Below the pieces are notes generated by a model. That model did no database searches. It was not told the DNA's origin and saw only the letters and a list, made by a program, of their open reading frames with translations. The translations under genes and the position numbers were made by a program. From NCBI RefSeq assembly GCF_018274385.1, contig NZ_JAAFYZ010000084.1:1-39301 (forward strand): DNA of 39,301 bases, given 5' to 3'. The DNA comes from Catenulispora pinistramenti (GTDB lineage Bacteria > Actinomycetota > Actinomycetes > Streptomycetales > Catenulisporaceae). How positions within the stretch are numbered: the first letter of the stretch is position 1; every line of letters begins with the position of its first letter. Of the stretch, positions 16,133 to 25,287 are shown piece after piece.

Positions 16133-17248
16133 ATGAAGGTCGGCGTTCCCCGCGAACTCAAGAACAACGAGTTCCGTGTCGCGATCACCCCCTCCGGGGT
16201 CCACGAGCTGGTCCGCAACGGCCACGAGGTCTTCGTGGAGAAGGACGCCGGCGCCGGCTCCTCGCTCTCCGACGAGCAGTACGTCGCCGCCGGCGCGACC
16301 ATCCTGGACACCGCCGACGAGGTGTGGGCCACCGGCGACCTGATCCTGAAGGTCAAGGAGCCGATCGCGGCCGAGTACCACCGGATGCGCCGGGACCAGG
16401 TCCTGTTCACCTACCTGCACCTGGCCGCCTCCCGGGAGTGCACCGACGCGCTGCTGGACTCCGGCATCACCGCCATCGCCTACGAGACGGTCCAGCTGCC
16501 CGACGGCTCGCTGCCGCTGCTGGCCCCGATGTCCGAGGTGGCCGGCCGGATGGCGGCCCAGGTCGGCGCCGCGACGCTGCAGAAGGCCAACGGCGGGCGC
16601 GGCGTGCTGATGGGCGGCGTGCCCGGCGTGCAGGCCGCGAACGTGGTGGTCATCGGCGGCGGCGTGTCCGGCATCAACGCCGCGGTCATCGCCAAGGGCA
16701 TGGGCGCCCAGGTGAAGCTGCTCGACAAGAGCATCGCCCGGCTCCGCCAGGTGGACGCCGACCAGTTCGGCCAGATCCAGACCCTGGCCTCGAACGCCTT
16801 CGAGATCGAGCAGGCCTGTCTGGACGCCGACCTGGTGATCGGCGCGGTCCTGGTCCCCGGCGCCAAGGCCCCCAAGCTGGTCAGCAACGAGCTGGTCTCG
16901 CGCATGAAGCCGGGCTCGGTGCTCGTCGACATCGCCATCGACCAGGGCGGCTGCTTCGAGGACTCGTACCCGACCACGCACGCCGAACCGACCTTCCAGG
17001 TCCACGACTCGGTGTTCTACTGCGTGGCCAACATGCCCGGCGCGGTGCCCTACACCTCCACCTACGCGCTGACCAACGTCACCCTGCCCTACGCGGTGGA
17101 GATCGCGAACTTCGGCTGGAAGGACGCCTGCCAGCGCGACCACGCCCTGGCCCTGGGGCTGAACACGCACGACGGCCAGCTCACCTACCCGCAGGTCGGC
17201 GAGGCGCACGGGCTGCCCTCGCTGAAGCTGGACGAGGTGCTGGCCTAA
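16133..17248 (+). CDS. ald: L-alanine dehydrogenase
   Basis: The product (371 residues, the usual length) catalyses the reversible NAD-dependent deamination of L-alanine to pyruvate and ammonia in the cytoplasm. Family marks are the N-terminal [23 protein letters not shown] in [18 protein letters not shown] (the catalytic His-96 equivalent), the NAD-binding [14 protein letters not shown], and [11 protein letters not shown] near the C-terminus. ATG 16133 is chosen over the longer open frame (from 15965) because AAGGA lies 9 nt upstream and the family starts with MKVGVP. It has its own 5' region with a palindrome and follows the rtcB terminator, so it is probably monocistronic. It ends facing the minus-strand membrane protein, with a hairpin between. 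Confidence 0.97.
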   Translation: MKVGVPRELKNNEFRVAITPSGVHELVRNGHEVFVEKDAGAGSSLSDEQYVAAGATILDTADEVWATGDLILKVKEPIAAEYHRMRRDQVLFTYLHLAASRECTDALLDSGITAIAYETVQLPDGSLPLLAPMSEVAGRMAAQVGAATLQKANGGRGVLMGGVPGVQAANVVVIGGGVSGINAAVIAKGMGAQVKLLDKSIARLRQVDADQFGQIQTLASNAFEIEQACLDADLVIGAVLVPGAKAPKLVSNELVSRMKPGSVLVDIAIDQGGCFEDSYPTTHAEPTFQVHDSVFYCVANMPGAVPYTSTYALTNVTLPYAVEIANFGWKDACQRDHALALGLNTHDGQLTYPQVGEAHGLPSLKLDEVLA

Positions 17249-17253
17249 CACAG

Positions 17254-17298
17254 CGGTCGGATACAGGCCGGTCGGATACAGGCCGGTCGGATACAGAC
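17254..17298. repeat. 15-bp tandem repeat, three copies, after ald
   Basis: CGGTCGGATACAGGC occurs at 17254-17268 and 17269-17283, with a one-base variant (GAC at the end) at 17284-17298 and a partial fourth copy after it. The array begins 6 nt after the ald stop and ends before the hairpin at 17317. It is not coding. Confidence 0.85.
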
Positions 17299-17316
17299 CG
17301 GCCGGATGGCGTGAAG

Positions 17317-17344
17317 AAGGGCCCCGGCGCTTGCCAGGGCCCTT
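17317..17344. terminator. Bidirectional hairpin between ald and the membrane protein
   Basis: AAGGGCCC (17317-17324) pairs with GGGCCCTT (17337-17344), and an inner GGC/GCC pair extends the stem with one mismatch. It lies between two convergent genes and has no long T tract. Confidence 0.6.
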
Positions 17345-17373
17345 GCCCGCGTCATGGCTCGAAGAGCCGCCGA

Positions 17374-18000
17374 TCAGCCCTGGTTGTAGGGCCGGCCACC
17401 GCCCTGGTTCGGGTCGTAGGGCTGACCGCCGCCCTGGTTCGGGTCATAGGGCTGGCCCGTCGGGGGCCGGTCGTAAGGCTGCCCCTGCTGGTAGGGCGCA
17501 CCACCGCCACCGCCCTGCGGCGGCTGGTTGCGGAACGAGCCCTGCGCCTGCTTCAGCGAGTCGGTGGCGGACTTCAGGTCGCCGCCGCCGGCCCGGTAGT
17601 CCAGCCACCCGAACACCGCCGCGGCGATGGCCAGCACGAGGCCGATGTAGAGCCCGAACGCGGCGCTCATCGACGCGCCCATCTCGCTGGGCAGGGTGAT
17701 CCAGCGCAGCAGGATGATGACGAAGCTCAGGGCTCCGACCACGGCGCTGACCAGCGGCAGGCCGAGCGGGACGGAGAAGTCCCGGCCGAACGCCGGCAGC
17801 GCGGCCAGGGCGCCGAGCGCCAGCAGGAGCAGCATCGGAAGCCAGGCGCCCAGGCCCGCGTTCCAGCCGTTCCAGTTGAACTGCGAGTAGGTTCGCCCGC
17901 CGACGCTCAGATCCGCCCAGTGGAGGAATGAGTCGACAAAGGCCAGTAGCCCGATGACGGCCAGCGCCATCCGGGTACGGTCAAGCCTGGACAGATCCAT
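17374..18000 (-). CDS. Four-helix membrane protein with Gly/Pro-rich tail
   Basis: The product (208 residues) has four hydrophobic helices, starting with MALAVIGLLAFVDSFLHWADL and ending with GLYIGLVLAIAAAVFGWLDY. A low-complexity tail follows, containing two tandem QPYDPNQGGG-type repeats. The layout resembles the DUF5336 / 34-kDa-antigen type of mycobacterial membrane protein, but I cannot assign a family with certainty. I start at ATG 18000 (MDLSRLDRTRM), as GGGGG lies about 12 nt upstream and such proteins commonly begin MDLS; ATG 18018 adds six residues. It diverges from xerD. Function unknown; the loop between helices 1 and 2 carries aromatic residues (YSQFNWNGWNAG) and is probably extracellular. 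Confidence 0.7.
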   Translation of the reverse strand: MDLSRLDRTRMALAVIGLLAFVDSFLHWADLSVGGRTYSQFNWNGWNAGLGAWLPMLLLLALGALAALPAFGRDFSVPLGLPLVSAVVGALSFVIILLRWITLPSEMGASMSAAFGLYIGLVLAIAAAVFGWLDYRAGGGDLKSATDSLKQAQGSFRNQPPQGGGGGAPYQQGQPYDRPPTGQPYDPNQGGGQPYDPNQGGGRPYNQG

Positions 18001-18043
18001 TGTGGTGCTAACCCCCATAATGCCCGATGCGTTCCCTACGCAT

Positions 18044-18063
18044 GTTCGGCACAGTGCCGGAAC
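18044..18063. promoter_or_regulatory. Inverted repeat in the membrane protein / xerD divergent gap
   Basis: GTTCGGCA and TGCCGGAAC (18044-18063, spacer CAG, one bulged base) form a dyad in the 204-nt divergent region. It sits 44 nt upstream of the minus-strand start. It does not match the actinobacterial SOS box, whose half-sites are in the opposite orientation. Confidence 0.3.
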
Positions 18064-18192
18064 GACAGTTTTACGCCATCGCACCCTCGCAAGTAAGACC
18101 TCCTGCCGAAGTCCCGGGAAAAGATCGCCGAACGCGGCCCGACCTGCCGACCCGTCAGGAACTTCAGGGGCCGCCGCGGGCCGGGGCCGGGG

Positions 18193-18198
18193 TACCGT
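18193..18198 (+). promoter_or_regulatory. -10 element TACCGT before xerD
   Basis: TACCGT ends 6 nt before the GTG at 18205. There is no Shine-Dalgarno sequence, so the message is probably leaderless. Confidence 0.45.
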
Positions 18199-18204
18199 GA
18201 GCCC

Positions 18205-19116
18205 GTGTCCGACGACGTCGATTCCCGCGTAAAAGCGCACCTAGAGCATCTGTCCGTGGAACGCGGACTGAGTGCCAACACCCTTGCCGCCTATCGCCGG
18301 GACCTCGCGAGGTACGGGGTTTTCCTGGACACCCGGGGCCGTGCAAATTTCACTGACATCGAGCGCGCGGATGTGTCGGCTTTCCTGGCAAGTCTCCAGG
18401 ATGGTGCCGCGTCGTCCGCTGCACGCACAATGTCGGCTGTACGCGGCTTGCACCGATTCGCGCTGTCAGAGGGCTGGGTCGGGGTCGACGTGAGCGACGA
18501 CGTGCCGCCGCCGCAGGTCCCGCTCCGGCTTCCGAAGGCGCTGCCGCTCGACGATGTGGAACGGCTCTTGGCCGCGACCGAGATCGACGAGCCGTTGGCC
18601 CTGCGCGACCGGGCTTTGCTGGAGTTCCTGTACAGCACCGGGGCGCGCGTCAGCGAGGCCGTGGCACTGGATGTCGACGACGTGGACCGTGAGGACCGCA
18701 CTGTCATCCTCGACGGCAAGGGCGGCAAGCAGCGACTGGTCCCGGTCGGCTCCTACGCCTGCCGGGCCATAGACGACTACCTCGTGCGCCTGCGTCCGGA
18801 ACTCGCGCGCAAGGCCAGATCCGGCACCGCCGGAGCGCTCTTCCTCAACGCGCGGGGCGGCCGGCTGACCCGGCAGGGTGCCTGGATGGTCCTCGGCGCC
18901 GTCGCGGAGCGTGTGGGGCTGGCCGGGCGGGTCTCGCCGCACACCTTGCGGCACTCCTTCGCGACGCATCTGCTCGACGGGGGAGCGGACATCCGGACCG
19001 TGCAGGAGCTGTTAGGTCACAGTTCGGCCACGACCACCCAGATCTACACCCGGGTGACCGTCGAGCGGTTGCGTGAGGTGTACGCCACCAGCCATCCCAG
19101 GGCCCTGAACGGCTGA
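18205..19116 (+). CDS. xerD: Site-specific tyrosine recombinase XerD
   Basis: The product (303 residues) is the XerD recombinase that, with XerC, resolves chromosome dimers at dif. The N-terminal SAM-like core-binding domain (about 1-95) carries [19 protein letters not shown]. The catalytic domain shows the full set of active-site residues: Arg-148 (TGARVSE), Lys-172 (GKGGKQR), His-246 and Arg-249 (HTLRHSF), His-272 (LGHSS) and the nucleophile Tyr-281 (IYTRV). The start is GTG at 18205, backed by the -10 element 6 nt upstream. It belongs to the conserved ald-xerD-parA-scpAB region of actinomycetes, where it acts with chromosome-segregation genes. It is a housekeeping recombinase, not a phage integrase, since no mobile genes are near. 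Confidence 0.95.
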   Translation: MSDDVDSRVKAHLEHLSVERGLSANTLAAYRRDLARYGVFLDTRGRANFTDIERADVSAFLASLQDGAASSAARTMSAVRGLHRFALSEGWVGVDVSDDVPPPQVPLRLPKALPLDDVERLLAATEIDEPLALRDRALLEFLYSTGARVSEAVALDVDDVDREDRTVILDGKGGKQRLVPVGSYACRAIDDYLVRLRPELARKARSGTAGALFLNARGGRLTRQGAWMVLGAVAERVGLAGRVSPHTLRHSFATHLLDGGADIRTVQELLGHSSATTTQIYTRVTVERLREVYATSHPRALNG

Positions 19117-19312
19117 TCACGGTAGGCTGACCTCTCGGGAGAAGTGGTCTGTCGGGGTGTCCGCGGGTACCCGGTCGGGTACTGAGACACTCCCGTGACC
19201 AACCATCCTGATATGAGATGACAGATACCGGCGACGCATACCGGTTCGGGTGATTTATCTCCTGTTTTCCGCCGTGAACCGGGTTGAAACACCCCCTGTG
19301 TGTCTCATTGCC

Positions 19313-19341
19313 TTGCTGTAATGACACCGTGCCCATAGAGT
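19313..19341 (+). promoter_or_regulatory. Promoter of parA
   Basis: TTGCTG (19313-19318) and TAGAGT (19336-19341) are separated by exactly 17 nt in a locally A+T-richer stretch. The transcript would have a leader of about 40 nt that includes the strong ribosome site AAGGAGGT (19372-19379). The 196 nt between xerD and this promoter hold the palindrome GGGTACCC and a GGGTGTC/GACACTCCC pair, possibly the end of xerD transcription. Confidence 0.5.
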
Positions 19342-19389
19342 CACTCCAGCGATGAGAGTGGGCAAGTCGGTAAGGAGGTAGAGCGACTT

Positions 19390-20544
19390 GTGAATGAGTC
19401 GACATTTGCCGCCGGCCGGGTGGTAGCGCCGACCGACGCCGCCCGGGGAGGCACTGCCGGGGCGATGGCGTCTCAGACGGGGATCACGCCTGCTCCTCGT
19501 CATCCACAGCGTTCCGAGGACATGATGAACACGACTGACAAGACCTCCGACGCCAGCCGCGCCGGAGTGGAGTTCGACGACCCCTACGGCATCATCGAGG
19601 ACGAACTCCGCTACCAGGACGGGTTCGACCCGGATGCGGAGATAGAGCCAGACCCCGATTACGCCGCCACCTTGGCGCCGGACCCGGCGACGCAGCGCCG
19701 CGAGCGGGTGGGGCCGACCGGCCGCCCGATGCCGCGCTTCCCGGTGCCCCGGCCCCCGGTCGAGCACGGCCCGGCGCGCATCATCGCGATGTGCAACCAG
19801 AAGGGCGGCGTCGGGAAGACCACGTCGACCATCAACCTGGGCGCCGCGCTGGCCGAGTACGGGCAGAAGGTGCTGCTGGTCGACTTCGACCCGCAGGGCG
19901 CGCTGTCGGTGGGTCTGGGCGTGAACCCGATGGAGCTGGACCGCACGGTCTACAACCTGCTGATGCACCGGGGCGTGAACGTCGAGGACGTGCTGCTCAA
20001 GACGGTGACCCCGGGGATGGACCTGCTGCCGTCCAACATCGACCTGTCGGCCGCCGAGGTGCAGCTGGTCACCGAGGTCGCCCGGGAGTCGGCGCTGGCC
20101 CGCACGCTCAAGCCGGTGATGCACGACTACGACTTCATCATCATCGACTGCCAGCCCTCGCTGGGCCTGCTCACGGTGAACGCGCTGACCGCCGCGCACA
20201 GTGTGATCGTCCCGCTGGAGTGCGAGTTCTTCGCGCTGCGCGGGGTGGCGCTGCTCACCGAGACCATCGAGAAGGTCCGCGAGCGGCTGAACCCGGAGCT
20301 GGAGCTCGACGGCATCCTGGCCACCATGTACGACGCCCGGACCGTGCACGGCCGCGAGGTGCTGGCCCGGGTGGTCCAGGCCTTCGGCCCGCAGGTGTTC
20401 CACACCGTGATCGGCCGCACCGTCCGCTTCCCGGAGACCACCGTCGCCGGCGAGCCCATCACCTCGTACGCCTCGGCCTCGGTGGGCGCCGCCGCCTACC
20501 GCCAGCTGGCGAGGGAGGTTCTGGTCCGGTGCCACGCCGGGTGA
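19390..20544 (+). CDS. ParA-family ATPase (Soj-like), scpAB-linked
   Basis: The product (384 residues) is a ParA/Soj-type ATPase that uses ATP-dependent DNA binding to move or position DNA. The deviant Walker A KGGVGKT is at about residues 138-144 (NQKGGVGKTTSTINLGAAL). It is followed by the Walker A' DFDPQGAL and IIIDCQPSLG. The first 120 residues are an acidic, probably flexible extension with no family match. The GTG start at 19390 is supported by AAGGAGGT 10 nt upstream. This is not the oriC-linked parA with a neighbouring parB. Instead it overlaps a ribbon-helix-helix-like gene and precedes scpA/scpB, a layout shared with Streptomyces. The role in segregation or in SMC loading is inferred from context. 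Confidence 0.9.
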   Translation: MNESTFAAGRVVAPTDAARGGTAGAMASQTGITPAPRHPQRSEDMMNTTDKTSDASRAGVEFDDPYGIIEDELRYQDGFDPDAEIEPDPDYAATLAPDPATQRRERVGPTGRPMPRFPVPRPPVEHGPARIIAMCNQKGGVGKTTSTINLGAALAEYGQKVLLVDFDPQGALSVGLGVNPMELDRTVYNLLMHRGVNVEDVLLKTVTPGMDLLPSNIDLSAAEVQLVTEVARESALARTLKPVMHDYDFIIIDCQPSLGLLTVNALTAAHSVIVPLECEFFALRGVALLTETIEKVRERLNPELELDGILATMYDARTVHGREVLARVVQAFGPQVFHTVIGRTVRFPETTVAGEPITSYASASVGAAAYRQLAREVLVRCHAG

Positions 20545-21101
20545 GGATGCCCGCGGCTGACGAGCTGTTCCGCACCACCGCCGGCAACGGCACCCTGGTG
20601 CGCGAACCGCGCGAGGCCCACGAGGGCCGCGGCGAGGAGGGCGCGGAGCTCCCCGAGCGTCCGGCGCGCAACAGCCACACCCCCGTCGCGCCGCCGAACG
20701 CGCCCGCGCCGGCCGCCGCCGGGCCGAAGGGCCCGGCCAACACGGTCCCGGCGCCGACGGCCTCCGCCGATGTGGCGCAGGTTTCGGCGACGCAGGCCGC
20801 GGCGCCCGCCGAGCCCGCGCCGGCCGTCGCGCCGCCACCGGCCCAAGCCGCTCCGGCCCGCAAGGTCACGGCCCCGCGCCGGCCCAGCGGCCGCGAGCGC
20901 CACGACGAGAAGATCACCGTCTACGTCTCCCCGGACGAACTGATCGGCCTGGAGCACGCGCGCATCATGCTGCGCGGCGAGTACGGCCTGGCGGTGGACC
21001 GGGGCCGCATCGTCCGCGAGGCGGTGGCCGCGCTGCTGGCCGACCTCGACGCGCGCGGCCGGGACAGCATCCTGGTCAAACGGCTGTCCGCGGGCGGCTG
21101 A
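20529..21101 (+). CDS. Probable ribbon-helix-helix DNA-binding partner of ParA
   Basis: The product (190 residues) has a long Ala/Pro-rich, acidic N-terminal part (about 1-115). A conserved-looking C-terminal block (about 120-175) follows, beginning ERHDEKITVYVSPDEL and continuing through HARIMLRGEYGLAVDRGRIVREAVAALLADL. A short strand followed by two helices is the ribbon-helix-helix pattern of ParG, omega or CopG, the DNA-binding partners of small ParA proteins. The GTG at 20529 lies 10 nt after AGGGAGG; the gene overlaps parA by 16 nt. GTG 20541, which forms GTGA with the parA stop, is a second candidate. Coupled expression supports a ParA-partner role. No fold search was possible, so the family call rests on the pattern only. 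Confidence 0.65.
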   Translation: MPRRVRMPAADELFRTTAGNGTLVREPREAHEGRGEEGAELPERPARNSHTPVAPPNAPAPAAAGPKGPANTVPAPTASADVAQVSATQAAAPAEPAPAVAPPPAQAAPARKVTAPRRPSGRERHDEKITVYVSPDELIGLEHARIMLRGEYGLAVDRGRIVREAVAALLADLDARGRDSILVKRLSAGG

Positions 21102-21232
21102 ACGCTAGACGATCGATTCCTGGGGGTACCGGCGCGAAACGACACGCAGCCTCTGGCTGCCAAGGGCACAGTAGCGGCGCCTGGCCGCCCCGGCCGGCCC
21201 CCCGAAGCCAACCAGTCTGAGGGAGGCCTTCC

Positions 21233-21337
21233 GTGACGCCCATGCTTGCTGCTGAGCCGTTTCGCAATACTGCTTGTCAACAGGCGGTCCTGCTAGCCGG
21301 AACCCCCAGGAATCAATCGTCTAGAGTGCAACGGTGA
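21233..21337 (+). CDS. Possible 34-residue leader ORF before scpA
   Basis: GAGGGAGG (21219-21226) lies 6 nt before a GTG at 21233, giving a short frame that begins VTPMLAAEPFRNTACQQAV and stops at TGA 21335-21337. That stop overlaps the scpA GTG start as GTGA. The scpA start itself has no ribosome site. The ORF uses codons rare in this DNA (CTA, AGA, AGG, TTT, AAT), so it may be a regulatory leader peptide, a real small protein, or chance. The 131 nt between the ribbon-helix-helix gene and this ORF show no other gene. Confidence 0.4.
   Translation: MTPMLAAEPFRNTACQQAVLLAGTPRNQSSRVQR
21322..21327 (+). promoter_or_regulatory. -10 element TAGAGT just before scpA
   Basis: TAGAGT ends 6 nt before the scpA GTG at 21334, the same arrangement seen at other leaderless starts in this window. 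It lies inside the 34-codon ORF and offers an alternative explanation for the missing ribosome site. Confidence 0.4.
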
Positions 21338-22373
21338 CGTTGGAAGTGGACCAAGCCGATGCGGCGACCGCGCCCGTGCCGGCCGAAGCCGGGGCGGGCG
21401 AAACCGGGGTGGCCGAAGGCGGGCCGGCTGCAGGCGGGTCGGCGGCGGCTGCGTCGGCGGTGGCCGTGCCGGTTGAGGACTCCGCGGCCCGGGTCGACGG
21501 CTTCCAGGTCAGCCTGCCGGAGTTCTCCGGCCCCTTCGATCTGCTGCTCGGCCTGATCGCCAAGCACAAGCTGGACGTCACCACACTCGCGCTGTCGAAG
21601 GTCACCGACGAGTTCATCGCCTACATCCGGGCCATGGGCGACTCCTGGGACCTGGACCAGGCCTCGGAGTTCCTGGTCATCGCGGCCACCCTGCTGGACC
21701 TGAAGGCCGCCCGGCTGCTGCCGGCCGCCGAGGTCGAGGACGAGGGCGACCTGGCCCTGCTGGAGGCCCGGGACCTGCTGTTCGCCCGGCTGCTTCAGTA
21801 CAAGGCGTACAAGCAGGTGGCCATCGACCTGGGCCGTCGGCACGCGGCGGCCGGGCGCATGTTCCCGCGCGCGGTGAAGCTGGAGCCCTCGTTCGCGGAC
21901 CTGCTGCCCGAGGTGATCATCAACCTGACGCCGGAGCAGTTCGCGGCGCTGGCGATCAAGGCGATGACGCCGAGGACCCCGCCGGAGGTCTCGGTCACCC
22001 ACCTGCACGGCAGCCCGGTCAGCGTCCGCGAGCAGGTGGCGGTGCTGATCGCGAAGATGCGCGAGTTCGGCACCGCCAGCTTCCAGAAGCTGTGCGAGGA
22101 CGCACCGGACACCCTGACGATCGTCGCGCGCTTCCTGGGCCTGCTGGAGCTGTTCCGCGAGGCGGCGGTGATGTTCGACCAGCCCGACGCCTTCGAGGAG
22201 CTGACGGTCTCCTGGACCGGCACCGAGGAGGGCGAGCTGAAGGTCGCGGTCGACGAGTTCGACCGGAGCGCGCCGGTCGAGGAGACGGCGGCGGCGCCGG
22301 AGACGCAAGACGAGCAAGAAGTGCAAGAAGAGCAAGAAGTGCAAGGCGAACTGTGGGAAGCGGGAGAGTTGGA

Positions 22374-22377
<4 letters not shown>
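21334..22377 (+). CDS. scpA: Segregation and condensation protein ScpA
   Basis: The product (347 residues) is the kleisin subunit that bridges SMC heads and, with ScpB, forms the bacterial condensin. An Ala/Gly-rich N-terminal extension (about 1-52) precedes the kleisin core FQVSLPEFSGPFDLLLGLIAKHKLDV (starting near 57). It continues with ASEFLVIAATLLDLKAARLLP and ends in a winged-helix part (LTIVARFLGLLELFRE). The last 30 residues are Glu/Gln-rich and include a 15-nt repeat unit (GAGCAAGAAGTGCAA at 22312 and 22330). No Shine-Dalgarno sequence precedes the GTG; translation may depend on a leaderless transcript or on coupling to the upstream ORF. scpB overlaps its stop by ATGA. SMC itself is not in the window. 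Confidence 0.93.
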
Positions 22378-23288
<911 letters not shown>

Positions 23289-23332
23289 CACCTGTGTGTC
23301 AACTGAGCAATACAGCTGTCGGCAGGGTCCAT

Positions 23333-23338
23333 TACAGT
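23333..23338 (+). promoter_or_regulatory. -10 element TACAGT before the septum-formation-domain gene
   Basis: TACAGT ends 8 nt before the ATG at 23347. No ribosome site is present in the short gap, which fits a leaderless or nearly leaderless message. Confidence 0.4.
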
Positions 23339-23346
23339 TCAGCGCC

Positions 23347-24111
23347 ATGACCGAGCCCAACCCCAATCAACAGCCCTACCAGGGCATACCTGGGTCCGGG
23401 GGCCCATACGCGCCGGTACAGGACCAAGTCCCGTACGAAGCGCAAAGCCCTTACGGCCAGCAGCAGCCGCAGTACGGCGGCGCGAACCCTTATGCAGCGC
23501 AGCAGTCCACGCAGAACCCTTATGGCGCCGGCCAGCCGCAGACCCCGTACGGCCAGGGGCCGCAGAACCCATACGGCGACGGCAGCCCCTACGGCGGCCT
23601 CGGCCCGGGCCCGCGTCGCAAGCGCCGCCCGGTCCTGCTCTACATCCGCCTCGGCGTGCTGGTCGTGATCCTGATCGGCGGCGGTGTCAGCTGGCTGATC
23701 ACCAACAGCCACAAGGCCCACCGGGACGCCGGCGGCACCATCAGCAAGGCGGGGAACGTGGACGTGATCAACCTGCGGGCCGGGGATTGCTACGAGAAGC
23801 CCAGCGACCCCACGGTCGCGTTCTCCTCGATCAAGGCGGTCCCCTGCACCCAGCCGCACGACGCGCAGGCCTTCTTCAGCTTCACCTACCCGGGCGCCAC
23901 CTCGCTGCTGCCCAGCGACGACGACATGAAGACCAACGCCGAGCCGCAGTGCGAGGCCGCGGCCAAGACCAAGGTCGATGAGACCAAGATCCCGGACAAC
24001 GCGAACCTGATGCTGATGTTCGCCGACGACAGCACCTGGTCGCAGGGCTATCACGACATCCTTTGCACCTTCGAGAACGACAGCGACTTCACCGGATCGC
24101 TGATGAAGTAG
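23347..24111 (+). CDS. Membrane protein with septum-formation-type domain
   Basis: The product (254 residues) has a Pro/Gln/Tyr/Gly-rich cytoplasmic part (about 1-90) with repeats such as NPYG and PYGQG. A basic stop (RRKRRP) and one membrane helix (about 97-118, VLLYIRLGVLVVILIGGGVSWL) follow, and then an extracytoplasmic domain. That domain holds four cysteines in GDCYEK, VPCTQPHDAQ, PQCEAAAK and DILCTFEN, which match the actinobacterial Septum_form type domain; two disulfides are likely. The family name comes from a link to septation, but its role is not well established. The gene lies between scpB and the pseudouridine synthase and has its own -10 element. Confidence 0.75.
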   Translation: MTEPNPNQQPYQGIPGSGGPYAPVQDQVPYEAQSPYGQQQPQYGGANPYAAQQSTQNPYGAGQPQTPYGQGPQNPYGDGSPYGGLGPGPRRKRRPVLLYIRLGVLVVILIGGGVSWLITNSHKAHRDAGGTISKAGNVDVINLRAGDCYEKPSDPTVAFSSIKAVPCTQPHDAQAFFSFTYPGATSLLPSDDDMKTNAEPQCEAAAKTKVDETKIPDNANLMLMFADDSTWSQGYHDILCTFENDSDFTGSLMK

Positions 24112-24176
24112 GCCGGCACACATCGGGCAAGTAGCCCGCCTGCAAACGGGCGGACGAGCGGGGGTCTCCGATAGGG

Positions 24177-24182
24177 GACAAT
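24177..24182 (+). promoter_or_regulatory. -10-like GACAAT before the pseudouridine synthase gene
   Basis: GACAAT (one mismatch to TANNNT) ends 7 nt before the ATG at 24190. The same hexamer stands 6 nt before the lactonase start. A GGGGA at 24174-24178 could also serve as a ribosome site for ATG 24190. Confidence 0.3.
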
Positions 24183-24189
24183 GGACGTC

Positions 24190-25194
24190 ATGAACACCCC
24201 CGCTCGCCGTTCCCAGCCCAGTAAGTCCGGAGGAGGCCGCGCCACCGGTTCCGGCGGCGGAGGGCCCAGGAAGACCGGCGCGGGATCCGGCGGAGGCCGG
24301 CAGCCCGCCCCCTATGGCGGCCGTTCGCCCGGCAAGTCCGGCGGCGCTTCGAAGCGCGGTGGCAGCGGCAACGGCGGTCCCAGCGGCAATAGTGGCACCA
24401 GCGGTAACAGCGCCAAGCCGACCGCCGCCAAGCCCGACTGGCGCGATTACGACCCCTTCGCGGACCCCAACGAAGAAGGCGTCCGCCTCCAGAAGGTCCT
24501 GGCCCAGGCCGGGGTCGGCAGCCGCCGGGTCAGCGAGGACCTGATCGCCGCCGGCCGGGTCGAGGTCAACGGCGAGGTGGTGCGCCACCAGGGCATGCGC
24601 GTGGATCCCGAGACCGCGGTGATCCGGGTGGACGGGATGCGCATCTCCACCGCCGAGGGCATCGTCCATTTCGCGTTCAACAAGCCGGTCGGCGTGGTCT
24701 CCGCGATGGACGACCCCGACCGCCCCAACCTGGGCGACTACGTCCGGGGCCGCAACGAGCGGCTGTTCCACATCGGCCGCCTCGACGTCGACACCGAGGG
24801 CCTGATCCTGCTCACCAACGACGGGGAGCTCGCGCACCGGCTGGCGCACCCGTCGTACGAGATCCGCAAGGTCTACCGCGCGCAGATCTACGGCACCGTC
24901 CCGAAGGACCTGGGCCGCCGCCTGCGCGAGGGCGTGGACCTGGAGGACGGTCTGGCCCGGGTGGACCACTTCCGGCTGCTGGACTCCGTCGGCCGCAACG
25001 CGTTGGTGGAGATCACCATCCACGAGGGCCGCAACCGTATCGTCCGGCGCATCATGGAGGCCGTCGGGCTGCCGGTGCGGGGCCTGGTGCGGACCAAGTT
25101 CGGCCCGATCTCGCTCGGCGACCAGAAGCCGGAGCGGATGCGCCCGCTGAACAAGGAAGAGGTCGGCGCGGTCTACAAGTCCGTCGGACTCTAA
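24190..25194 (+). CDS. 23S rRNA pseudouridine synthase (RluB/RsuA family)
   Basis: The product (334 residues) isomerises a uridine to pseudouridine in ribosomal RNA, most likely 23S. A Gly/Ser/Lys/Asn-rich, disordered N-terminus (about 1-80) precedes the S4 RNA-binding domain, which begins VRLQKVLAQAGVGSRR and continues IAAGRVEVNGEVV. The catalytic domain shows FNKPVGVVSAMDD, the active-site aspartate at residue 199 in GRLDVDTEGL, and the closing HEGRNRIVRRIMEAVGLPV. I use ATG 24190; ATG 24181 is an alternative that adds three residues. The gene normally follows scpB in actinomycetes; here one membrane-protein gene is inserted between them. A strong hairpin follows the stop. Confidence 0.93.
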   Translation: MNTPARRSQPSKSGGGRATGSGGGGPRKTGAGSGGGRQPAPYGGRSPGKSGGASKRGGSGNGGPSGNSGTSGNSAKPTAAKPDWRDYDPFADPNEEGVRLQKVLAQAGVGSRRVSEDLIAAGRVEVNGEVVRHQGMRVDPETAVIRVDGMRISTAEGIVHFAFNKPVGVVSAMDDPDRPNLGDYVRGRNERLFHIGRLDVDTEGLILLTNDGELAHRLAHPSYEIRKVYRAQIYGTVPKDLGRRLREGVDLEDGLARVDHFRLLDSVGRNALVEITIHEGRNRIVRRIMEAVGLPVRGLVRTKFGPISLGDQKPERMRPLNKEEVGAVYKSVGL

Positions 25195-25230
25195 GACCGT
25201 CGGGGCGAGAACCCCCGTCGAAAAAGCCAA

Positions 25231-25266
25231 AGCGAAGCGCCCCCGGATCTCCGGGGGCGCTTCGCT
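25231..25266. terminator. Strong hairpin terminator between convergent genes
   Basis: A perfect 17-bp stem (25231-25247 with 25250-25266) has a 2-nt loop. On the minus strand it is followed by TTTGGCTTTTT, a good T tract for ending transcription of the efflux pump gene. It can also serve the rluB-type gene on the plus strand. Confidence 0.9.
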
Positions 25267-25287
25267 GTAGTCAGATCCGCAGACCGC

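Noticed and set aside
18044-18063. SOS (LexA) box
   Set aside because: The half-sites read GTTC...GAAC, inverted relative to the GAAC...GTTC of the actinobacterial SOS box, and the spacing is wrong.
18205-19116. Phage integrase or mobile-element recombinase
   Set aside because: The protein has the normal XerD length and residues, sits in a conserved housekeeping block, and has no tRNA, attachment repeat or phage gene nearby.
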